Source of the DNA: Streptomyces niger
GTDB taxonomy: Bacteria; Actinomycetota; Actinomycetes; Streptomycetales; Streptomycetaceae
Reading direction: 5' to 3'
NCBI RefSeq assembly: GCF_000718305.1
Contig: NZ_JOFQ01000026.1
Location: forward strand, 1-64,000
DNA: 64,000 nt
A program made the translations under genes and the position numbers. Positions 8,786 to 17,497 of the stretch are shown here, piece by piece. A model generated the notes under the pieces. It had not been told where the DNA came from, made no database searches, and saw only the letters and a program-made list of their open reading frames with translations. Position 1 is the stretch's first letter; every line of letters starts with the position of its first letter.

Positions 8786-9046
8786 CCAGGGGCTGCTCGC
8801 CGTCGTCCGCCGGGTCGCGGACGACGGCGGGGCCGGGGCCTGGCGCCGGCCCGCCGTCTCGCGCAGGGCCCGACCCTGGCGTACGCCGAGGTCAAGCGAC
8901 TGCTGCGGGGCGCCCCGGCGCCGGCTCCGGAGGACGTACTGACACGCGAGGCGGCAGCGCAGACCGCTCTCGGCGCGAGCCGCGACCATCGGTCGGCCGT
9001 CCGGCCTTTCCTCGACCGCGACCGCCCCGTCTTCGAGGGCCGCTGA
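8786..9046 (+). pseudogene. Remnant of a paaG-like enoyl-CoA hydratase gene
   Basis: Directly after paaH, the frame ending in TGA at 9044-9046 encodes a typical crotonase C-terminus, with LAQGPTLAYAEVKRLL followed by RPFLDRDRPVFEGR. About 50 bp earlier a different frame reads GLLAVVRRVADD, which resembles the crotonase segment just before this. The two frames do not join, and no start or core domain precedes them. I read this as the frameshifted 3' stump of a second crotonase gene, probably lost by internal deletion. It is inferred from recognisable family sequence without an alignment. Confidence 0.6.
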
Positions 9047-9440
9047 GCGCAGGCCCGTCCGGTCAGGGGCCGGGCCACTGAGTGCAAGCCCATCCGGTCA
9101 AGGTCGGGCCACTGAGCACAGGCCCGTACCGCCGGAGGATCGGCTCGCTCAGCGCGTCCCCGGGCAGGGGATCGGTCGCTCAGCGCGGGCTCGTACCGCA
9201 ACAGGGACGGCCGCTCATCGCAGTCCCCGGCCAGAGGACGGGGGCCGCTGAGCGCAAGGCCCACCCCCGTCGGGAAGCGGGCCACCGAGCGTGGCCTGCC
9301 CTTTCAGGGAAAGGGCTGACGGACCCAACCCTTGGCGCCTCTCCCTCAGGGGCCCCGGCCCCTGGCGCCTCGCCCTCAGGGACCTCGGCCCCTGGCGCCT
9401 CGCCCTCAGAGGCCCGGCCCCTGGTGCCTCTTTCTCAGGG
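9041..9440 (+). repeat. Degenerate and regular tandem repeats between paaH and paaA
   Basis: From 9041 a unit of about 35 bp beginning near CTGAGCGCAGGCCCGTCC recurs with increasing decay to about 9280. From about 9329 to 9440 a cleaner unit of about 30 bp (CCCCTGGCGCCTCGCCCTCA) appears four times. No convincing gene lies in this stretch. The repeats begin at the stop codon of the crotonase remnant, which suggests expansion in DNA no longer under coding constraint. Confidence 0.7.
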
Positions 9441-9510
9441 GACGGGTTCGTCGATCGCACTGATTCACGGTTGGCCCTTGCCATGGGCGGCGAGATACAC
9501 GAGACTGTTA

Positions 9511-9528
9511 ACCGAACGAACGGTCGGT
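9511..9528. promoter_or_regulatory. Palindromic operator candidate upstream of paaA
   Basis: ACCGAACGAACGGTCGGT is an 18-bp palindrome with 8-bp arms, one mismatched pair and an AA centre. It ends 14 bp before the paaA start, so a bound repressor would block transcription or initiation. It differs by one base from the CNAACGNNCGTTNG pattern I recall for PaaR of Thermus. It shares its ACCGA/TCGGT arms with the site between paaI and paaN. Confidence 0.6.
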
Positions 9529-9542
9529 TGGGAAGGATGGAC

Positions 9543-10547
9543 ATGCCAAGCTCTGCCTCCTCGTCACCGGGCGACACCGCGGCGCCGCCCCCGGAGCAGG
9601 ACCTCCAGGCGCACTTCGACCGCACCATCGCCCGGGACCAGCGCGTCGAGCCGCGGGACTGGATGCCGGAGGGGTACCGCAAGACGCTGATCCGGCAGAT
9701 CGCCCAGCACGCCCACTCCGAGATCATCGGCATGCAGCCGGAAGGCGCCTGGATCACCCGCGCCCCCTCGCTGCGCCGCAAGGCGATCCTCTTCGCGAAG
9801 GTGCAGGACGAGGCCGGCCACGGCCTGTATCTGTACTCCGCGGCCGAGACCCTCGGCGCGGACCGCGACGACCTCACCCAGCGCCTGCTGGAAGGCCGGC
9901 AGAAGTACTCCTCGATCTTCAACTACCCGACCCCGACCTTCGCCGACGTCGGCGTCATCGGCTGGTTCGTGGACGGCGCGGCGATCTGCAACCAGGTCCC
10001 GCTGTGCCGCAGTTCGTACGGCCCGTACGCGCGGGCCATGGTGCGGGTCTGCAAGGAGGAGTCGTTCCACCAGCGTCAGGGGTACGAGCTGCTGCGCACG
10101 ATGATGCGGGGCACGCAGGCGCAGCGCGACATGGTGCAGGACGCCGTGAACCGCTGGTGGTGGCCGTCCCTGATGATGTTCGGCCCGCCGGACGACGACT
10201 CCCCCAACTCCGCGCAGTCGATGGCCTGGCGCATCAAGCGGCACTCCAACGACGAGCTGCGGCAGAAGTTCGTGGACATGACCGTGCCGCAGGCCGACAT
10301 GCTCGGCGTCACCCTCCCCGACCCCGAGCTGCGGTGGGACGAGGAGCGCGGTCGCCACCACTTCGGTACGCCGGACTTCGCCGAGCTGATGCGGGTCATC
10401 AAGGGTGACGGGCCGTGCAACGCCGAGCGGATGGCCCGGCGCCGCAGCGCCCACGAGGAAGGCGCCTGGGTGCGCGAAGCAGCGGTGGCACACGCCGCGA
10501 AGCAGGCCGAGCGGGCCCGCGCGGAGGACAAGGAGTACGCCGCATGA
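9543..10547 (+). CDS. paaA: Phenylacetyl-CoA 1,2-epoxidase catalytic subunit PaaA
   Basis: A 334-residue carboxylate-bridged diiron protein. The metal-binding motifs are [13 protein letters not shown] and [15 protein letters not shown]. With PaaC it forms the core of the oxygenase that epoxidises the ring of phenylacetyl-CoA, using electrons from PaaE. The ATG at 9543 has GGAAGG six bases upstream. The in-frame ATG at 9537 overlaps that ribosome-binding site and is less likely. Upstream reading frame is repeat DNA. paaB starts on the paaA stop (ATGA). A palindrome just upstream suggests its own regulated promoter. Confidence 0.96.
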   Translation: MPSSASSSPGDTAAPPPEQDLQAHFDRTIARDQRVEPRDWMPEGYRKTLIRQIAQHAHSEIIGMQPEGAWITRAPSLRRKAILFAKVQDEAGHGLYLYSAAETLGADRDDLTQRLLEGRQKYSSIFNYPTPTFADVGVIGWFVDGAAICNQVPLCRSSYGPYARAMVRVCKEESFHQRQGYELLRTMMRGTQAQRDMVQDAVNRWWWPSLMMFGPPDDDSPNSAQSMAWRIKRHSNDELRQKFVDMTVPQADMLGVTLPDPELRWDEERGRHHFGTPDFAELMRVIKGDGPCNAERMARRRSAHEEGAWVREAAVAHAAKQAERARAEDKEYAA

Positions 10548-10858
10548 GCGAGACGCAGGAAGCACCGGGCGACACCAAGGGTCAGTGGCCGCTGTACGAG
10601 ATCTTCGTACGGAGCAAGCGCGGGCTGAACCACGTACATGTCGGATCGTTGCGTGCCGCCGATGACCGGATGGCGCTCACGCACGCCCGGGACCTCTACA
10701 CCCGGCGGAACGAGGGCGTTTCGATCTGGGCCGTGCGCAGTGCCGACATCGCGGCGTCCACGCCGGACGAGAAGGACCCGTTCTTCGCGCCCAGCGGCGA
10801 CAAGGTCTACCGCCATCCCACCTTCTACGACATCCCGGCGGACGTCCCGCACATCTAG
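10544..10858 (+). CDS. paaB: Phenylacetyl-CoA epoxidase subunit PaaB
   Basis: A 104-residue PaaB protein. [20 protein letters not shown] and the middle [13 protein letters not shown] are typical of the family. PaaB is a small non-catalytic subunit needed for assembly and electron transfer in the PaaABCE complex. It overlaps paaA by 4 bp and is followed by paaC after 21 bp. Length matches the family. Confidence 0.95.
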   Translation: MSETQEAPGDTKGQWPLYEIFVRSKRGLNHVHVGSLRAADDRMALTHARDLYTRRNEGVSIWAVRSADIAASTPDEKDPFFAPSGDKVYRHPTFYDIPADVPHI

Positions 10859-10879
10859 CGGAGCAGGAGCAGCTGAGAC

Positions 10880-11770
10880 ATGGCAGCCGACATGAGCGAG
10901 ACGCACGACGCGCTCGACGACCACGTGTATCTCTCCCTGACGGACGGCGGCGACGAGGGCGACGCCCGCTGGGCCTTCGGTACGGGCTTCGCCGACCCGC
11001 TGCACGGCGTGGCGACGGCGCTGCCCGAGGGCGTGGACGCCGCGGCGCTGGCCGCGGTCTGCGTGGCCCTCGGGGACGACGCTCTGGTCAGCGCGCAGCG
11101 GCTGGCGGAGTGGGTCACCCGCGCCCCCGAGCTGGAGGAGGAGATGGCGCTCGCCAACATCGGCCTCGACCTCCTCGGCCAGGCCCGGTTGCTGTACGCC
11201 CGCGCCGGGCAGGCCGACGGCACCGGCCGGGACGAGGACGCGTACGCGTACTTCCGCGAGGCGGCGGACTTCCGCAACGTACGCCTGGCCGAGCTGCCCC
11301 GCGGCGACTTCGCGTTCTGCGTCGGCCGGCTGCTGGTGCAGTCCGCGTGGCGGCTGGCCCTCTTCGAGCGGCTGGCCGGCTGCGCGGACCCGGTGCTGGC
11401 GGCGGTGGCCGCGAAGGGCGTCAAGGAGCTGACGTACCACCGGCAGTACGCCGCGGAGTGGGTCGTCCGGCTCGGTGACGGCACGGCGGAGTCGCACCGG
11501 CGGATGGCCGCGGCCTGGACGGAACTGGCCCCCTGGCTGGGCGAACTGTACGCGGACCGGACCTGCGAGGACTTCGGCGTACCGGCGGCGGAGGTGGCCG
11601 AGGCGACCCGCTCGGTGCTCGGCCAGGTGTCCGAAGCGGCCGGGCTGGCGGCTCCCGAGGCCGCCCCGCTGCCGGGCTCCGGCCGGTCCGGTGACCGTAC
11701 GGAGCATCTGGCGCCGCTGCTCGCGGAGGTGCAAGAGGTCGCCCGCGCCCACCCGGAAGCCGCGTGGTGA
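10880..11770 (+). CDS. paaC: Phenylacetyl-CoA epoxidase structural subunit PaaC
   Basis: A 296-residue all-helical ferritin-like protein related to PaaA. Segments such as EEEMALANIGLDLLGQARLL and ELTYHRQYAAEWVVRLGDGT identify PaaC. It pairs with PaaA in the epoxidase heterodimer and has lost most of the metal site. The ATG at 10880 follows a GGAGCAGGAG stretch at a rather long distance, and a second in-frame ATG at 10892 is possible. Its TGG-TGA end overlaps the GTG proposed for paaD. Confidence 0.94.
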   Translation: MAADMSETHDALDDHVYLSLTDGGDEGDARWAFGTGFADPLHGVATALPEGVDAAALAAVCVALGDDALVSAQRLAEWVTRAPELEEEMALANIGLDLLGQARLLYARAGQADGTGRDEDAYAYFREAADFRNVRLAELPRGDFAFCVGRLLVQSAWRLALFERLAGCADPVLAAVAAKGVKELTYHRQYAAEWVVRLGDGTAESHRRMAAAWTELAPWLGELYADRTCEDFGVPAAEVAEATRSVLGQVSEAAGLAAPEAAPLPGSGRSGDRTEHLAPLLAEVQEVARAHPEAAW

Positions 11771-12615
11771 CGATGACTACGGCATCGCACAGCACCGCGC
11801 CCGGCAGCACCACTCCACACAACACCACACCCGACAGCGCCGCAGCTCACCGCACCGAAACCGACAGCGCCACTCCTCACCGCACCACACCCGACAGCGC
11901 CGCAGCTCACCGCACTGCAACCGACAGCACCGCTCCTCACCGCACCACACCCGACAGCGCCGCGGCCCACCGCACCACACCCGACAGCACCGTTGCCCAC
12001 CGCACCACACCCGACAGCAACGCGGCCCACCGCAGCGCTGCTCACCGTGCGGCACCGCACGCCGTCGCGGTGGGCACGGCCGCGGGCGGGGCGGCCCTGC
12101 GCACAGCGGCGGAGGCCCCCGTGACGCACGCCGAGCGGGTCGCCCGCGAGGTGGTCGATCCCGAGCTGCCCATGCTCACCCTCGCCGAACTGGGCGTGCT
12201 GCGCGGTGTCGAGGTGGCCGAGGACGGTTCGGTCACCGCCACCCTGACCCCGACCTACTCCGGCTGCCCGGCCATGGCCGAGATGCGGGCGACGCTCGCG
12301 GCCCGGCTGCGTGCCGCCGGGTATGCGGACGTCCGCATCGAGACGGTGCTGAACCCGCCGTGGACGACGGACTGGATCTCCGAGGAGGGCCGCCGCAAGC
12401 TCGCCGAGCACGGCATCGCCCCGCCGGGGCCGGCCCCGCGCCATCCGGAGGGCCCGGTCCTGCTGGACCTCTCGCCGACCCGCCGGGCCGTGCCCTGCCC
12501 GCGCTGCGGCTCCGCCGACACCGAGGAGGTCTCCCGCTTCGGCGCCACCTCCTGCCGGGCGCTGCGCCGCTGCCGCAGCTGCCGGGAACCGTACGAGCAC
12601 GTCAAGGAGATCTGA
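11767..12615 (+). CDS. paaD: PaaD, epoxidase maturation protein, with long repeat-encoded N-terminus
   Basis: A protein of about 282 residues. The conserved part starts near residue 118 (ERVAREVVDPELPMLTL), followed by the MIP18-family core with SGCPAMAEM and a C-terminal four-cysteine motif (CPRC and CRSC). PaaD supports iron-sulfur or diiron assembly of the epoxidase. Family members are usually about 160-180 residues. Here roughly 115 extra residues consist of a decapeptide repeat of the type HRTTPDSAAA. The GTG at 11767 overlaps the paaC stop; GTG 11764 and ATG 11773 are also possible, and a start after the repeat cannot be excluded. Confidence 0.9.
   Translation: MTMTTASHSTAPGSTTPHNTTPDSAAAHRTETDSATPHRTTPDSAAAHRTATDSTAPHRTTPDSAAAHRTTPDSTVAHRTTPDSNAAHRSAAHRAAPHAVAVGTAAGGAALRTAAEAPVTHAERVAREVVDPELPMLTLAELGVLRGVEVAEDGSVTATLTPTYSGCPAMAEMRATLAARLRAAGYADVRIETVLNPPWTTDWISEEGRRKLAEHGIAPPGPAPRHPEGPVLLDLSPTRRAVPCPRCGSADTEEVSRFGATSCRALRRCRSCREPYEHVKEI
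11788..12057 (+). repeat. 30-bp in-frame minisatellite in the 5' part of paaD
   Basis: About nine 30-bp units encode decapeptides such as HNTTPDSAAA, HRTTPDSAAA and HRTATDSTAP. Alternate units are more alike, which suggests growth by 60-bp duplication. The outer copies are degenerate. All units keep the reading frame. Confidence 0.85.
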
Positions 12616-13730
12616 TGACCGCCCCCACCGCGCCCGCCTCCTCCGCCCCGGCGGCGGCCCCGGCCCGCCGGCGCCCGGCGTTCCACTCCCTCCGCGTCGC
12701 CGCCGTCGAGCCGCTGACCGAGGACTCCGCGGCCGTTTCCTTCGACGTACCGGAGGAGTTGGCCGGGGAGTTCGCGTTCGCGCCGGGCCAGTCGCTGACG
12801 CTGCGGCGGGAGATCGACGGCCGGGACGAGCGCCGCTCGTACAGCATCTGCGCCCCGGCCGGCGCGACGCCGCGCATCGGTGTCCGTGTCGTACCCGGTG
12901 GGCTGTTCTCGTCCTGGCTGGTCAACGATGTGCGCCCCGGGGACACGGTCGAGGTGATGGCGCCCACCGGCTTCTTCACCCCGGACCTCACCGTCCCTGG
13001 CCACCACGTCCTGATCGCGGCCGGCTCCGGCATCACCCCGATGCTCTCCATCGCCGCGTCCGTGCTGGCCGCCGACGAGGCCTCGCGGGTCACGCTCTTC
13101 TACGGCAACCGCCGTACCGCCACGGTGATGTTCGCCGATGAGCTGGCCGACCTGAAGGACCGTTTTCCCACCCGCTTCCAGCTGGGCCACGTCCTCTCCC
13201 GCGAGCCCCGCGAGGCCGAGCTGCTCTCCGGCCGCCTGGACGCGGACCGCCTCGCCGCGCTCATCGGCTCGCTGGTCGACGTGGCCGACGCCGATCACTG
13301 GTGGCTGTGCGGCCCACACGGCATGGTCCGCGACGCGCAAGCGGTGCTGTCCGGCCTCGACGTGCCCGAGGACCGCGTGCACCAGGAGCTGTTCTACGCC
13401 GACGACGAGCCGGTGCGCGAGGCGCGGCACGAAGAGGCCGCGGCCGACGGACCGGTCAGCGAGGTCACCATCACCCTCGACGGCCGGACGACCACCTCCC
13501 CGCTCCCCCGCGACCGCGCCATACTGGACGGCGCCCAACAGGCCCGCCCGGACGTCCCGTTCGCCTGCAAGGGCGGCGTCTGCGGCACCTGCCGCGCGCT
13601 GATCCGCGACGGCGAGGCGGACATGCGCCGCAACTTCGCCCTGGAGACCTCCGAGATCGACGCCGGCTACGTCCTCACCTGCCAGACCTTCCCGGCCTCC
13701 GACACCCTGACGGTCGACTTCGACAGCTGA
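12615..13730 (+). CDS. paaE: Phenylacetyl-CoA epoxidase reductase PaaE
   Basis: A 371-residue reductase. The FAD site is RRSYSICAP, the NAD(P)H site is GSGITPML, and the C-terminal plant-type [2Fe-2S] domain has Cys318, Cys323, Cys326 and Cys356. It passes electrons from NADPH to the diiron centre of PaaA. The ATG at 12615 overlaps the paaD stop by one base. It is the last gene of the rightward paa unit, and the next gene converges from the other strand. Confidence 0.96.
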   Translation: MTAPTAPASSAPAAAPARRRPAFHSLRVAAVEPLTEDSAAVSFDVPEELAGEFAFAPGQSLTLRREIDGRDERRSYSICAPAGATPRIGVRVVPGGLFSSWLVNDVRPGDTVEVMAPTGFFTPDLTVPGHHVLIAAGSGITPMLSIAASVLAADEASRVTLFYGNRRTATVMFADELADLKDRFPTRFQLGHVLSREPREAELLSGRLDADRLAALIGSLVDVADADHWWLCGPHGMVRDAQAVLSGLDVPEDRVHQELFYADDEPVREARHEEAAADGPVSEVTITLDGRTTTSPLPRDRAILDGAQQARPDVPFACKGGVCGTCRALIRDGEADMRRNFALETSEIDAGYVLTCQTFPASDTLTVDFDS

Positions 13731-13740
13731 GGCTCCGGAC

Positions 13741-13775
13741 GCCGCGGGTCACCGCCGCGGGTCACCGCCGCGGCC
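13741..13775. repeat. 13-bp direct repeat between paaE and the PucR-type gene
   Basis: GCCGCGGGTCACC occurs twice in tandem with a partial third copy, in the 57-bp gap between two convergent genes. It contains short GC palindromes but no clear terminator with a T-run. Confidence 0.6.
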
Positions 13776-13787
13776 CGGAACGGGCGG

Positions 13788-15749
13788 TCACGGCCGGCGC
13801 GCGCTCGCGGGCAGCGGTACCGACGCCGTGCGCCTCAGGTCCAGCCACGCCGCCAGCCGTACGTCCGGATCGTCCAGGTCCAGGGGGAACAGTTCGCGGA
13901 CGCGGCGCAGGCGGTGCCGCAGGGTGTTGGGGTGCACCGTCAGGCGGGCGGCGGCCGCGGCCACGTCGCCGACCTCGGCCAGCCATGCCAGGACCGTCGC
14001 CGCGTAGTCCGTGCCCTGCTCGCGGTCGTGCGCCAGCAGGGCCGTGACGCCCGGCAGCCGGAGCCAGGGGGCCCGGTCCAGCTCGTCGCCGAGGCGGTCC
14101 AGCAGGATGCGGTGGCGTACGTCGTCGACCGTGGCCGCGGGTGCCGGCGCCCCGTTCGCGGGACGGACCGCTGCCGCCGTCGCGCGCAGGACGTCGTCCG
14201 CTTCCCGGCGCAGCGCGGCGGGTTGCAGCAGGTCGGTGTGCGGGCGGGTCACCGCGGCCCGTACGCCGTCCCCGACCGCCGGGCGGACGACGGCCAGCGC
14301 CGCGTCGGCGAACCGCCGGGCCGCCGCGGCCCCGGTGCCGGGCAGCAGCACGTACGCGGCGTCGACGGTGGCGGCCACGGTCGCCGCTTCCCGGTGCGCG
14401 GCGCAGTGCCGCACCAGGACCGCTTCGAGGTGGCCGAGCAGCGCGGCACCGGACGGTCCCGCGCCCGGCTCCGGCGCGAACGCCGCCAGACAGAACTCCT
14501 CGCCCGGCCGCAGCCCCAGCCGCACCGCCGCCTCGTCCGCGGGCGGACCCGCGCCGTTCAGCCCCGCGCCGTGCAGTCCAGCCCCGTTCAGCCCCGCGCC
14601 GTGCTGCACCGCCCCGTGCAGCCCCGCGCTGTGCAGCACCGCGCGGAAGGCATCGCGGCGCAGCCGGCGTTCCGTCTCCGGCGAGTGCAGCGCCCGCAGC
14701 AGGTGCGGTGCGGCGAGCTGGGCGGCGTCCCGGAGCGCGGCGGCGGCCTCGTCGGACAGCCCGTCGGCCGGTTCGATCGCCCAGAGCGTGCCGAGCGGCA
14801 GTGCCCCGGCCCGTACCGCGACGGCGGCGCGCGCCAGCTCGTCGCCGCGGGCCGGGAAGCGGACGACGCCGGGCGCCGCGAGCACCTCGCGGTACTGGCG
14901 GCGTTGTGCGGGGATGTCCGGGACCCGGCGCTGGAGGATGCCCCGCTCCCGCAGGGCGTCGATGCGCTGGCCGGACACCTTGGAGTAGGCCACGACGTTC
15001 TGGTCGAGGTCCTCGATGGCCACCGAGCCGCCGGCCACGGCCGCGAGGGTGTCCGCGAGCGCGAACAGCTCGGCGCCGCCGGCCGGTGCCGCGCCGGCCG
15101 CGCCGCCGATCCCGTACGCCGCGAGCGCGCAGCTCAGCTCCGCGTCCACCTGCCGCCAGGGCACCGCGTCCCCGGCCGTCAGCACCGCGATCCCGCACGC
15201 GTCGGCCGTCTCGATCAGCCGCGCCGGGTCCTGGCCGCGCTCCTTGACCACCACGGCGGTGAACCCGCGCTCGGCCGCCTGCCGCACCACCGTGCAGGCC
15301 CGCGGGTCCGTCACGTCCGTACCGACGAGCAGCAGCACGGCGGCGGGCGCGGGCGGCAGCGGGTCGCCGGGGTCGTGGATCATCGTGCCGCGTACCGGGA
15401 CGTCCAGGCCGGCGGGGGCGGTCGGCACGCGCACGAGCACACCGGGCGCCCCTTCGACGAGCAGTCGCAACGTGCCGGCGGCCCGCTCCCCCCACGGCTC
15501 AGGCCCTCCGAGCGGCCCGTCCACCGCAGCACCGTTCGCCGCGGCACCGGCCACCCCCGCACCCGCACTCGCATCGGCACCCGCAGTCGCGGTCGCACCC
15601 GCAGGCGCAGTCGCACCCGCAGGCGCAGTCGCAGGCGTGTGAGACGCAGCAAACGCCGTGCCGGCCGCCGTTACGGCCGCCTCACCCGCCGTCCCCGACG
15701 CCTCACCCGGCACCCCCGATGCCTCAGCCCGCGTTGTCGGATCGGACAA
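13788..15749 (-). CDS. PucR/CdaR-type transcriptional regulator
   Basis: A 653-residue regulator. The N-terminal half carries a PucR-like sensor domain (FTAVVVKERGQDP, AYSKVSGQRIDALR). The C-terminus has the PucR helix-turn-helix, DVAAAAARLTVHPNTLRHRL, near residue 610. Such proteins control purine, amino-acid or other catabolic genes, and the target is unknown. The TTG at 15749 was chosen because AGGAAGCGAGGGGG precedes it and the open frame beyond runs antisense to lysA. A 15-bp repeat (14560-14645) adds a GAGLNGAGLH-type linker, and the N-terminus is Ala/Gly-rich. It is divergent from lysA and convergent with paaE, so it could act on either. Confidence 0.85.
   Translation of the reverse strand: MSDPTTRAEASGVPGEASGTAGEAAVTAAGTAFAASHTPATAPAGATAPAGATATAGADASAGAGVAGAAANGAAVDGPLGGPEPWGERAAGTLRLLVEGAPGVLVRVPTAPAGLDVPVRGTMIHDPGDPLPPAPAAVLLLVGTDVTDPRACTVVRQAAERGFTAVVVKERGQDPARLIETADACGIAVLTAGDAVPWRQVDAELSCALAAYGIGGAAGAAPAGGAELFALADTLAAVAGGSVAIEDLDQNVVAYSKVSGQRIDALRERGILQRRVPDIPAQRRQYREVLAAPGVVRFPARGDELARAAVAVRAGALPLGTLWAIEPADGLSDEAAAALRDAAQLAAPHLLRALHSPETERRLRRDAFRAVLHSAGLHGAVQHGAGLNGAGLHGAGLNGAGPPADEAAVRLGLRPGEEFCLAAFAPEPGAGPSGAALLGHLEAVLVRHCAAHREAATVAATVDAAYVLLPGTGAAAARRFADAALAVVRPAVGDGVRAAVTRPHTDLLQPAALRREADDVLRATAAAVRPANGAPAPAATVDDVRHRILLDRLGDELDRAPWLRLPGVTALLAHDREQGTDYAATVLAWLAEVGDVAAAAARLTVHPNTLRHRLRRVRELFPLDLDDPDVRLAAWLDLRRTASVPLPASARRP
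14560..14645 (-). repeat. 15-bp in-frame repeat in the PucR-type gene
   Basis: About six units related to CCCCGCGCCGTGCAG or its variant with GTTCAG encode repeats of the type GAGLH/GAGLN in the middle of the regulator. This is a flexible linker expansion like those in the nearby paa genes. Confidence 0.7.
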
Positions 15750-15861
15750 CGGCCCCCTCGCTTCCTGTGTCGATCGGCCGGGGCCCCGGCCCCGTGCGGG
15801 CTGCCACGATAGCCGCGCAGATCGCCGTATCCCGCCGCCGCAGTGACAGGAGCCCGCACCC

Positions 15862-17199
15862 GTGACCGTGACCGACCGGCCCGCGCCGGCCCCCGCCGCC
15901 GACCTCGTAGGGCTCTTTCCACCCGGCTCCCACCTGGACCGGGACGGCGAGCTGGTGGTCGGCGGCTGCCGGCTGACCGACCTCGCCGAGCGGTTCGGGA
16001 CGCCCGCCGTGATCGTGTCCGAGGCGGCCCTGCGCGAGCGGGCCCGCCAGTACGTACGGGCCCTCGCCGCGCATTGGCCGAACAGCCAAGCCGTCTTCGC
16101 CTCCAAGGCGTTCCCCTGTACGGCGGTGATCCGCGTGCTGACCGAGGAGGGGCTGGGGGTCGACGTGGCCGGGGGCGGCGAACTGGCCGCCGCGCTCGCC
16201 GCCGGTGCCGACCCGGCCCGCCTCGTCGTGCACGGTAACGCCAAGACCGAGGAGGAACTGGCCATGGCCGTCGAGGCGGGCGCCGGCACGATCGTGGTGG
16301 ACAACCACGACGACATCGACCGCCTGGAGCGCCTCGTGCCCGCGGGCGCGGAGCAGCGCGTCCTCCTCCGCGTGATCCCGGAGGTCGAGGCGGACACGCA
16401 CGCCGCCATGGCCACCGGGCACCGCGGTTCGAAATTCGGCCTGGCGGTTCCGGACGCGGTCCGTGCGGCCGCCCGGATACGGGCGAGCGACCGGCTGCGC
16501 CTGGAGGGGCTGCACGCCCACGTCGGTTCGCAACTGCTGGAGACCGCGCCCTTCGCCCGGGCCGTCGAGGCGCTGGGTGCCCTCGGCGAACTGGGCGAGC
16601 ACGCGGTGTACGACCTCGGCGGCGGCCTCGGCGTGCGCTACACCTACGACGACGCCCCGCCGAGCGTCGAGGAGTACGTCCGCACCCTGACCGATGCCGC
16701 CCGCACGCGGCTCCCGAAGGGCGCCCGTCTGCTCATCGAGCCCGGCCGTTCCCTCGTGGCGGGCGCCGCGCTCACGCTCTACCGCGCGGTGACGGTGAAG
16801 CCGGGCCCGCGCACGCTGGTCGCGGTCGACGGCGGCATGGGCGACAACCTGGAGCCGATGCTCTACGGGCAGCGCTTCGAAGCCACGGTCGCCACGCGGG
16901 TCGGCGGCGGCGACCCCTGCGACCTGGTGGGTCGGCACTGCGAGTCCGGCGACACGCTGATCCGCGGCGTACCGCTGCGCGACCCGCGCCCCGGCGACGT
17001 CATCGCCGTACCGGTCACCGGCGCGTACTGCTACTCCCTCTCGAACAACTACAACGGCGCCCGCCGCCCTCCGGTGGTCTTCTGCCACGCCGGCACGGCC
17101 CGCGAGGTCGTCCGCCGCGAGACCTACGAGGACCTGCTGCGCCGGGACGTGCCGGCGGGAGGAGAGGCACAGCGGACCGCGGTGGGTGGCGACGGGTGA
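15862..17199 (+). CDS. lysA: Diaminopimelate decarboxylase-type PLP enzyme
   Basis: A 445-residue fold-III PLP decarboxylase. The PLP lysine is Lys82 in FASKAF. Other marks are HGNAKTEEEL, the glycine-rich phosphate loop DLGGGLGVRY, EPGRSL, and the cross-subunit cysteine in GRHCESGDTL. The usual reaction is meso-diaminopimelate to lysine. It stands alone, away from other lysine or threonine genes, and streptomycetes can carry a second, specialised lysA paralogue, so a secondary role is possible. GTG at 15862 follows AGGAG. It is divergent from the PucR-type gene. Confidence 0.9.
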   Translation: MTVTDRPAPAPAADLVGLFPPGSHLDRDGELVVGGCRLTDLAERFGTPAVIVSEAALRERARQYVRALAAHWPNSQAVFASKAFPCTAVIRVLTEEGLGVDVAGGGELAAALAAGADPARLVVHGNAKTEEELAMAVEAGAGTIVVDNHDDIDRLERLVPAGAEQRVLLRVIPEVEADTHAAMATGHRGSKFGLAVPDAVRAAARIRASDRLRLEGLHAHVGSQLLETAPFARAVEALGALGELGEHAVYDLGGGLGVRYTYDDAPPSVEEYVRTLTDAARTRLPKGARLLIEPGRSLVAGAALTLYRAVTVKPGPRTLVAVDGGMGDNLEPMLYGQRFEATVATRVGGGDPCDLVGRHCESGDTLIRGVPLRDPRPGDVIAVPVTGAYCYSLSNNYNGARRPPVVFCHAGTAREVVRRETYEDLLRRDVPAGGEAQRTAVGGDG

Positions 17200-17497
17200 G
17201 TTTGCCGCTCGCCGCGGGGCCGCCGTAGGTTGCTTCCCTGGTCGGCATGGGCTCAATGGCGCGTCGTGATGCAGTCCTGGGAATGGCTCTGCAACAAGGG
17301 GGACGCGTGTTCGGTCGACGGATGCGGGATGCAGGGGAGTGCCGTGGGGGCACCTCGCGCGCCCGACGCCACGTGAGGCAGGAGTGCTGCGCCGGAGTCG
17401 CCGGCGCGGCGATAGTTCGGCGGGGCGCTTCGAAGGCGCGGCTCACGCGGGCTTCTCGACGCCCCGTGCCGCAGCCGTGCGCGCGTGGTTGGCTGAT

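Noticed and set aside
9047..9542. Possible gene between paaH and paaA
   Set aside because: The open frames are low-complexity repeats without a ribosome-binding site or family motif.
11788..12057. CRISPR-like array in paaD
   Set aside because: The units are contiguous without spacers, keep the reading frame and encode a decapeptide repeat, so this is a minisatellite.
15750..16415. Extension of the PucR-type frame upstream to 16415
   Set aside because: It runs antisense through the conserved lysA sequence, while TTG 15749 has a good ribosome-binding site.
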